Source of the DNA: an uncultured Ruminococcus sp.
Lineage (GTDB): Bacteria; Bacillota; Clostridia; Oscillospirales; Acutalibacteraceae
Length of the DNA stretch: 8,172 nt
Assembly: GCA_946055445.1 (NCBI GenBank)
Contig: CAMGGF010000048.1
Span: forward strand, 1 to 8,172
Direction of reading: 5' to 3'
Positions within the stretch are counted from its first letter, which is position 1. Each line of letters begins with the position of its first letter. The translations under genes and the position numbers were made by a program. Shown here one piece after another: positions 1 through 5,400 of this stretch. The notes beneath the pieces were generated by a model. The model saw nothing but the letters and a program-made list of their open reading frames with translations, was not told the origin of the DNA and searched no databases.

Positions 1-1389
1 GATTTCGCAAAATGGTATACCGATGTCTGCCGCAAAGCGGAATTGATTGAGTATACAAGCGTAAAGGGCTGTATGGTCATTCGCCCCTACGGCTACGCGA
101 TTTGGGAGAACATCCAAAAGGAGTTGGATAAACGCTTTAAGGCGCTGGGGCACGAAAATGTCTGTATGCCGATGTTTATCCCCGAAAGTCTGCTGAATAA
201 AGAAAAAGACCATGTCGAGGGCTTTGCGCCCGAAGTGGCTTGGGTGACGCACGGCGGCAATGAAAAGTTGGAGGAGCGCCTTTGCGTGCGCCCGACTTCG
301 GAAACGCTGTTCTGTGAGCATTACAAAGCGATTGTGCAGTCCTACCGCGATTTGCCGAAACTTTACAACCAGTGGGTTTCGGTGGTGCGTTGGGAAAAGA
401 CCACCCGCCCGTTTTTGCGTTCGCGCGAATTTTTGTGGCAGGAGGGGCACACCATTCACGCCACCGCCGAAGAGGCGCAGGCGGAAACCGTGCAAATGCT
501 GAATGTCTATGCGGATTTTTGCGAGAACTACCTTGCAATGCCCGTGGTCAAAGGCGTGAAAACCGAAAAAGAACGCTTTGCCGGGGCGGAGGATACCTAT
601 ACGATTGAAGCGTTGATGCATGACGGTAAGGCGTTGCAAAGCGCAACTTCGCACTATTTCGGCGACGGTTTTGCGCGCGCGTTTGAAATTCAGTATACCG
701 ATAAAGACAATAAACTGAAATTCCCTTATCAAACCTCTTGGGGGTGCACCACGCGGCTTATCGGCGCGGTGATTATGACACACGGCGACAACAACGGGCT
801 TGTTTTGCCGCCGAAAGTCGCGCCCACGCAGGTTGTGGTGATTCCGATTGCCGCGCACAAAGCGGGCGTAACGGAGAAAGCGCAGGAAGTGGCAGAACGC
901 GTTGCCAAGTTCTGCCGCGCCAAAATCGACACAAGCGACAATTCCCCCGGCTGGAAGTTCGCCGAGTACGAAATGAAAGGCGTGCCGCTGCGTTTGGAAT
1001 TGGGCCCGAAAGACATCGAGAAAAACCAGTGTGTTTTGGTGCGCCGCGACAATCGCGAAAAGGTGTTCGTGTCGCTTGACGATTTGGAAACCGAAATTCC
1101 GCGTTTGTTGGACGCTGTCCAACAGGGGCTTTATGATGCCGCCCTTGCGCGCCGTGAAAAAATGACCTATACCGCCGCAACGCTTGACGAACTCAAAGAC
1201 ATTGCCGACAATAAACCCGGCTTTATCAAGGCAATGTGGTGCGGCAGTCGCGAATGCGAGGAAAAACTCAAAGAGGTTGCGGGCGTTTCGTCGCGTTGCA
1301 TTCCGTTTACGCAGGAACATATCGCCGATACCTGCGTTTGTTGCGGCAAGGCGGCGGAAAAAATGCTCTATTGGGGCAAGGCGTATTAA
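1..1389 (+). CDS. proS: Prolyl-tRNA synthetase, archaeal/eukaryotic type (5' end cut off by the window)
   Basis: Class II cytoplasmic enzyme that charges tRNA-Pro with proline using ATP. The reading frame is open from base 1, so the start codon lies outside the window. The first visible residues (DFAKWYTDVCRKAELI) are the usual N-terminal helix of this family, so probably fewer than 20 residues are missing from the 462 visible. In fragment numbering, motif 1 is near 21-39, the RPTSET substrate loop is at 97-102, motif 2 is near 130-148 (RWE...RSREFLWQEGH), and motif 3 is the segment around SWGCTTRLIGA...HGDNNGL. The anticodon-binding domain follows. The C-terminal zinc domain has cysteines at 414, 419, 445 and 448, and the protein ends in the family's terminal Tyr (GKAY). 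There is no bacterial-type editing insertion between motifs 2 and 3. This short form is common in Clostridia. Phe codons are mostly TTT here, unlike the next gene. An intrinsic terminator follows, so the gene is separated from the dockerin gene. Confidence 0.97.
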   Translation, partial: DFAKWYTDVCRKAELIEYTSVKGCMVIRPYGYAIWENIQKELDKRFKALGHENVCMPMFIPESLLNKEKDHVEGFAPEVAWVTHGGNEKLEERLCVRPTSETLFCEHYKAIVQSYRDLPKLYNQWVSVVRWEKTTRPFLRSREFLWQEGHTIHATAEEAQAETVQMLNVYADFCENYLAMPVVKGVKTEKERFAGAEDTYTIEALMHDGKALQSATSHYFGDGFARAFEIQYTDKDNKLKFPYQTSWGCTTRLIGAVIMTHGDNNGLVLPPKVAPTQVVVIPIAAHKAGVTEKAQEVAERVAKFCRAKIDTSDNSPGWKFAEYEMKGVPLRLELGPKDIEKNQCVLVRRDNREKVFVSLDDLETEIPRLLDAVQQGLYDAALARREKMTYTAATLDELKDIADNKPGFIKAMWCGSRECEEKLKEVAGVSSRCIPFTQEHIADTCVCCGKAAEKMLYWGKAY

Positions 1390-1416
1390 GGCAGAGACGC
1401 ATATTCCGTATTTTAC

Positions 1417-1446
1417 AACAGGGTGGGATTTCCCCACCCTGTTTTT
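1417..1446 (+). terminator. Intrinsic terminator of proS
   Basis: A perfect 11-bp stem, AACAGGGTGGG (1417-1427) pairing with CCCACCCTGTT (1433-1443), has a 5-nt loop and runs into TTTTT (1442-1446). It lies 28 bases after the proS stop codon, a typical Rho-independent layout. It should insulate the downstream region from proS transcription. Confidence 0.93.
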
Positions 1447-1487
1447 CGTTTGGGTGTGGAATGAAATTGGGATTTGTCTATCCCATC

Positions 1488-1617
1488 GTAGGGGCGTGCA
1501 TTGCGCGCCCGTTTGTAGGGGCGGGTCTCCGCGCCCGTGGATTTCAATATTATTTTGCGGAACGCGTCTTCGGTCGTTCCCTACATTTCGTAGGGGCGAT
1601 TCACTTGTCGCCCGCCC
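1488..1617. repeat. Cluster of four short GC-rich palindromic repeats
   Basis: Four short elements share the anchor GTAGGGGCG or GTAGGGAACG at one end. Element A (1488-1511) forms GGGCGTGC-ATT-GCGCGCCC. Element B (1515-1537) forms GGGCG...CGCCC. Element C' is inverted (1559-1584) and forms GGAACG...CGTTCC followed by CTAC. Element D (1590-1617) forms GGGCGA...TCGCCC. Each can fold as a small hairpin. Related elements recur at 7797-7878 in reverse order and opposite orientation. No protein-coding signal is visible. From general knowledge, such families occur in many intergenic copies in some bacterial genomes; their function here is unknown. Confidence 0.8.
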
Positions 1618-1619
1618 AA

Positions 1620-1706
1620 TTGTCATTCTGAGCGAAGCGAAGAATCTCGTTTCGTATATTTTTATTTTGTGCTATTGGAGATCCTTCGCTTCGCTCAGGA
1701 TGACAA
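1620..1706. repeat. 87-bp imperfect inverted repeat of the GAGCGAAGCGAAG type
   Basis: A 29-nt left arm (1620-1648) containing CTGAGCGAAGCGAAG is the reverse complement of a 29-nt right arm (1678-1706) containing CTTCGCTTCGCTCAGGATG, with two mismatches. One mismatch is a G-U wobble on the plus strand, the other on the minus strand. The central 29 nt (1649-1677) is A+T-rich. The core motif belongs to a type of intergenic repeat I recognise from many bacterial genomes. It resembles a REP/MITE-like hairpin element and encodes nothing. It is not a transposon with a transposase. Confidence 0.85.
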
Positions 1707-1739
1707 CTTGCCATTTCTCCGCCGCCCACAAATTGCCCT

Positions 1740-2012
1740 GCCGAAAACCGTCCCCCCCACATCTTGTGGAAATTTCTGAAAATTGCAAAAGCGGCGAAAA
1801 AACGGCTCCAAAAATCGACAAAATTGCGAAAAAATGTTGAAAAATGCGGTGGATTTGTTCAAAACTCTGTTGAAAAGTTGAAGAAAACGAAAAATTCACA
1901 ATTTGTTCATAAAGTTTCAACAAAACTGCCAATTTTCTTTCCGCAAAATGCCCAAAAATCACAAAAATATTTGGGCATTTCATAAAAAAGTACGAAAACC
2001 GTGAATAATTTA
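1740..2012. other. A+T-rich intergenic stretch without a gene
   Basis: This region is dominated by A-rich runs on the plus strand with scattered GTTGAAAA and CAAAA motifs. Short open frames cross it in several frames, but none has a ribosome binding site or a recognisable protein. I see no tRNA, CRISPR or origin-like array of consensus DnaA boxes. Apart from the inverted repeat at 1946-1980, it appears to be spacer upstream of the promoter at 2013. Confidence 0.6.
1946..1980. repeat. 11-bp perfect inverted repeat just before the promoter, possible weak terminator
   Basis: AAATGCCCAAA (1946-1956) and TTTGGGCATTT (1970-1980) are exact reverse complements around a 13-nt A-rich loop. The plus strand has only the terminal TTT before CAT; the minus strand continues into TTTT before GCGG, so termination would be weak in either direction. 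It ends 32 bases before the -35 box at 2013. It could clear read-through from upstream or bind a regulator. Neither is shown. Confidence 0.5.
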
Positions 2013-2041
2013 TTGACTTTTTTTCCTGAAAATTCTATAAT
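2013..2041 (+). promoter_or_regulatory. Housekeeping (sigma-A type) promoter for the structured leader and dockerin gene
   Basis: The -35 box TTGACT (2013-2018) and -10 box TATAAT (2036-2041) are separated by exactly 17 bp. Transcription should begin near A2048, which leaves a leader of about 370 nt before the start codon at 2419. The spacer begins with a T run. The layout is close to that of the promoter at 8124-8152, with 21 of 29 positions identical between the two. Confidence 0.88.
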
Positions 2042-2064
2042 TTGAGTAACCATAGGAATGGTGT

Positions 2065-2138
2065 AATGGGGTGAAGTGCCTACTTTTTTAAGGGGGCAGT
2101 GTGTCTCCCTCAAAAAATGTGCGCTTTACGAGCCCATT
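2065..2138 (+). other. 74-nt extended hairpin at the 5' side of the leader
   Basis: Three stacked helices are visible. AATGGG (2065-2070) pairs with CCCATT (2133-2138). After a GAG bulge (2130-2132), GTGAAGTGC (2071-2079) pairs with GCGCTTTAC (2121-2129), including two G-U wobbles. After a small internal loop, 2084-2096 pairs with 2105-2117 (T6-A-AGGGGG against CTCCCT-C-A6) with one A-C mismatch and one wobble, around an 8-nt loop. That gives about 27 pairs in total. The U run lies on the 5' arm, so this is not an intrinsic terminator. Confidence 0.7.
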
Positions 2139-2140
2139 TT

Positions 2141-2181
2141 TGATACACATCCTACGGTAATATTTGCTCGGGTGTGTATCA
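2141..2181 (+). other. 12-bp leader hairpin
   Basis: TGATACACATCC (2141-2152) pairs with GGGTGTGTATCA (2170-2181). All 12 positions pair, including one U-G wobble, around a 17-nt loop (2153-2169). It sits directly after the 74-nt hairpin. There is no U tract downstream, so it is not a terminator. Confidence 0.75.
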
Positions 2182-2325
2182 TCTGTCTTCCGCCGGTTTT
2201 GTTTCCAAAAGCGGAAGCGGTGGAGGACGAACCGAGTAACCCGTAGTGCTTTAGCGGAACCCTTCCGACACGAGGTTAGCCCGTGCGGATTGGTCAGAGG
2301 CGGAAACTATGGCGCTCAAAAACAA

Positions 2326-2367
2326 GTCGGCGAGTGTGCCCCGCGCCGACCGTGAAATACGGGGCAC
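2326..2367 (+). other. H-type RNA pseudoknot in the leader
   Basis: Stem 1 is GTCGGCG (2326-2332) with CGCCGAC (2344-2350), 7 perfect pairs. Stem 2 is GTGCCCCG (2336-2343) with CGGGGCAC (2360-2367), 8 perfect pairs. The arms interleave in the order S1-S2-S1'-S2'. Loop 1 is 3 nt (AGT), no base separates the stems at the junction, and loop 3 is 9 nt (CGTGAAATA). These lengths allow coaxial stacking with loops crossing the grooves, as in classical H-type pseudoknots. It ends 36 bases before the ribosome binding site. Confidence 0.75.
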
Positions 2368-2371
2368 GGAA

Positions 2372-2394
2372 TGCATTATACATATTATAATGCA
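2372..2394 (+). other. A+T-rich hairpin immediately upstream of the ribosome binding site
   Basis: TGCATTATA (2372-2380) and TATAATGCA (2386-2394) form a perfect 9-bp stem with a 5-nt loop, ending 9 bases before AGGAGG. It has no following U run. It also contains a TATAAT hexamer (2386-2391), but no fitting -35 box lies upstream. It may protect the mRNA or space the leader from the ribosome binding site. Confidence 0.65.
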
Positions 2395-2403
2395 AAACTG
2401 AAT

Positions 2404-2409
2404 AGGAGG
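2404..2409 (+). promoter_or_regulatory. Ribosome binding site that fixes the start of the dockerin gene
   Basis: AGGAGG lies 9 bases before ATG 2419. It decides against the in-frame ATG at 2371, which would add 16 residues ahead of the signal peptide, has no Shine-Dalgarno sequence and overlaps the 2372-2394 hairpin. Confidence 0.95.
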
Positions 2410-2418
2410 AAAATACTT

Positions 2419-2499
2419 ATGAAAAAGTCTACGAAACTGTTAAGCGTTATCTTAGCAGTTGTCATGATTTTCTCATGCATGTCGGTTATGGCGTCTGCG
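2419..2499 (+). other. Sec signal peptide of the dockerin protein
   Basis: The N-terminus has lysines at 2, 3 and 6, a hydrophobic core (LLSVILAVVMIF) and an A-S-A motif at residues 25-27, giving a signal peptidase I site after A27. Cys20 is preceded by IFS rather than a proper lipobox, so a lipoprotein is unlikely. Confidence 0.9.
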
Positions 2500-5400
2500 T
2501 ATCAAGCATACGATGACAGCCAGGAAGCCGTGTATACGTCAAACGATACCGGTTTGTCCATGCTTTTGACCGACGAGCAGAGAGCGTCTTGGGTCCTTGA
2601 CATCGTAAACAACCTGTTGGCAACGGTAAACATTAAAACGTCTGTTCCTGTTGTCGGTACCATCGACTTTACGAGTTTGGACGCTGTGTGCGACACCTTG
2701 TCCAGCTTAAAGGGCCTTATCGGTTTCGCCGGTATCGGTCTTGACCTCGGTATTATCGAACAACTCGATTTGTCTACCATCGACGGCAAAGAGTCCATCA
2801 GCAATGCAGTCGGCATGCTTGACGAACTCGTTGTGTTCTTAGACAACAACGTCGACACTTTGGGTAACATTATCGGCACCGGCGTTAGCTTCGGTATTTT
2901 GGGCGGCGCCATCCCCGTGGATTTGACCAAGGTGAACGAAATCCTTGTCAATCTTGACGATTTCCTGAAAGGGACCTTCTACGGTCTCGGCGCGCGCAAG
3001 ATTAGCAACGGCATCGGTGACGATCCCGATTTGCCGAACGCACCGCTTTGGAAAAATATGGATCCGGCTTCCAAACCCACGCTTGACAAAATCGTGAAAG
3101 ATTTGGTTGTCAATCTGTTGACCACACCGCGTCATACGGAAAACATCACTGATCCTTCGCAGAACCTGATCTGCACCAATCCGGAAGCCTACGGCGCAAC
3201 CGCCGCGATGATTCACTCCGAATTGGCAGTAGATGCAGCCGGCAAGCCGGTTTTGGATGACAAAGGCAACCAGGTAACCTGGTACTATATCTACGGTACG
3301 ATTGACGGCACCGGCGCTTGGAAGTTCACAGAGGCTTCCACCGCTTCCAACGGTACCGACGATAAAAACTACATCACCCACTGGAATGTAGACAGCAGCC
3401 TGCTGAAAGACTTTGATACTTCTATCTTGGATTTCGAAACCAAGACCTTGTATCAGATGCTCGGCGACGCACTTCCGTGGGCATATGACACCTTCGGCGC
3501 ACCGAACCTTGACGGTCAACTTCGTGCAACCATCATGCAGTTCTGCGGCGCTGTGAACAGAGCGGAAACCAATGAAACCATTACCGCACAGTTGCAAGAA
3601 AAAGTCCTTGCATATCAAGCGATTGAAGATGCAAACGGCGCAAGCGGCAAAGGTATGTTGAGCGACGCTATGGAAGCGAAAGTCGGCGAAGCGGGTAACT
3701 ACAACTTCCAGTACATCTCGCTCTCCGGCGCAAACATCAATACCATGCCCGATGACCTGTACTATGTGGTACAGTGGGGCAACGGTTGGGAATTCTACCA
3801 TGTTGACTTCTCGCAGATGGCGGGCGAAAAACTTGAACTCTTCAAGATGGTCAACTGGGAATGGCAGGCTCCGGCTTGGTCCGAAATTATGCCTGCGTTG
3901 GATTCCACGGCTGATTCTTACCTTCGCAACATCACCGATGCAATCGGCAAAATCCTGAATAAAGCGGTTCTGAACCTCCAGTGGGCTTATGACTCTGCTT
4001 CTGAGGATAACGCACACTTCGAAGCCAATGTAATGGGCTTGGTACGCAAAGTTCTCAAAACTGCGCCCAACCTCATTTACGGTAAGAATGACGCTTACAA
4101 AGCAGAAGCAATCGACACCCAGACCGACGAACAGGTTATTGCGGTTCTCGGCGTGGACATCATCGAGTGGCTCATGCCCGCTATTGTGATTCCGGCAGAT
4201 GTGGATTGCCTTGAAGCAATCGTTGTTTACGGCTTGCGCGAATTCATCGCGGAAATCCTGCCGGAATACAACTGGGATACCCAAATTAAAGCGGCTGCAA
4301 CCGATGCTGACTATCTGAACATCGCTTTGGATATGGGCGCTTCTATAGGCGTTTACTATTTGAAGAATGTGATGGGCCTCGGCACCACCACCAACGGCAA
4401 CGGCACCACAACTTACACTGCACCCGACAGTTACATCGCGCCGAGCGCAGATTGTGCAACCGGCTGGAACGCCAAGTTGAACTATGTTGTTGATAACATC
4501 CTTCAACTTTGGGTGCCCGATCTGACTTCGAAGATCGTTGCCAGAAACGCTACCGTATTCAGCGGTACGGACGCACTTGACAAACTTTCCGTTATCTTCA
4601 ACGCATTGTTCCCCGGCCTTCTTTCCTTGATTTCCGGCTGCAGCGCAACCATCGGTGACGGCACCAACAAGGCTTGCGTGGTTGACCTGAAAGTCGTGAA
4701 AGATTTGATTGCCGGCATTTTGGATTTGGAGATTGAGCCCATCGCGGCGAAACTCTACAGAAACTCCACCGGTTACGGCAACAAAAAACTTTACAACGCA
4801 GTTGTAAATATTTTGATCGACCTTACCACCGGCCTTGGTTTCAATGATTCCACTGACTATGCAGCCTTGGTAACCTCTTTGAACAATGCTTTGAACGCAG
4901 CCAATCCGTTGGATTACTTGGTGACCAATGCAAACCTCAAAGTGACCGTGAAGAACCTTCTCTGGTCCATCACGGATACCGCCAACAAGGGCATGTGGGT
5001 ACAGGATCTTCTCGCGATCCTCATGCAGGTGACCGGCAAGATGGACGATATGGTCCTCAATGGCATCGACCAGACCATTGACCAGTTCAAGTATGTTGGT
5101 TCTACCGCACCTGTCATCACGACGAATATCACCCTCGACACCGACGGTCTGAAATCCGTTTGGTATGACGGCGGCTATCGCAGCGGTAACTTCGTACAGG
5201 ACGGCGCTTACTCGGGTCTTTTGACCAAATTGGAAATCGTCGACCTCGAAGGCAAAGTTGTTGCAACCAAAGATATCAACGCAACTTTGGCGCCCAACGC
5301 AACTTACACCGCCACCATCACCGGTGTTGCAGGCAACGATGCAGCGGCTTACACGCTGAAATCTTATGTTATCGTTACCTTGCCCGACGGCACTACAAAG

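Larger units (their letters stand above)
2048..2403 (+). ncRNA. Long structured 5' leader or embedded structured RNA, family not recognised
   Basis: The stretch between the promoter and the ribosome binding site folds by eye into many helices. These are a 5-bp AGGA-loop hairpin (2049-2053/2058-2062), a 74-nt extended hairpin (2065-2138), a 12-bp hairpin (2141-2152/2170-2181), a hairpin at 2187-2193/2211-2217 with an inner TTTTG/CAAAA stem, and CGGAA-CCC-TTCCG (2255-2267). Overlapping this last helix, and so alternative to it, is a stem with one bulged A and a 9-nt loop (2264-2289). The set ends in the H-type pseudoknot at 2326-2367. This density of pairing is far beyond a normal leader. I see no hallmark of a c-di-GMP, c-di-AMP, cobalamin, SAM or T-box riboswitch, nor of RNase P RNA, tmRNA or 6S RNA. 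No U-rich terminator separates it from the gene, which favours a cis-acting leader, but a processed trans-acting RNA remains possible. Confidence 0.68.

Noticed and set aside
1184..1840. 218-codon frame overlapping the end of proS and the repeats
   Set aside because: It runs in another frame through proS, then through the terminator and palindromic repeats, with no ribosome binding site and no protein-like composition.
1740..2012. Replication origin or CRISPR-like array in the A+T-rich stretch
   Set aside because: There are no regularly spaced repeats and no cluster of consensus DnaA boxes, and neighbouring genes are not origin-type genes.
2164..2355. 63-codon frame in the leader as a small peptide gene
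   Set aside because: There is no ribosome binding site, the composition is Arg- and Cys-rich, and the frame coincides with the structured RNA including the pseudoknot.
2048..2403. Assignment of the leader to RNase P RNA, 6S RNA, tmRNA or a c-di-AMP riboswitch
   Set aside because: Short resemblances such as CCCGTAGTG and GAGGTTAGC exist, but the required conserved cores, for example GAGGAAAGTCC of RNase P RNA or a tRNA-like end for tmRNA, are missing.
2371..2418. Upstream in-frame ATG extending the dockerin protein by 16 residues
   Set aside because: There is no Shine-Dalgarno sequence before 2371, the ATG lies at the edge of the 2372-2394 hairpin, and the extension would bury the signal peptide. 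AGGAGG at 2404 points to 2419.
2476..2481. Cys20 as a lipoprotein attachment site
   Set aside because: The residues before it are IFS, with Phe at -2, which is not an accepted lipobox. A clear A-S-A signal peptidase I site follows at residues 25-27.
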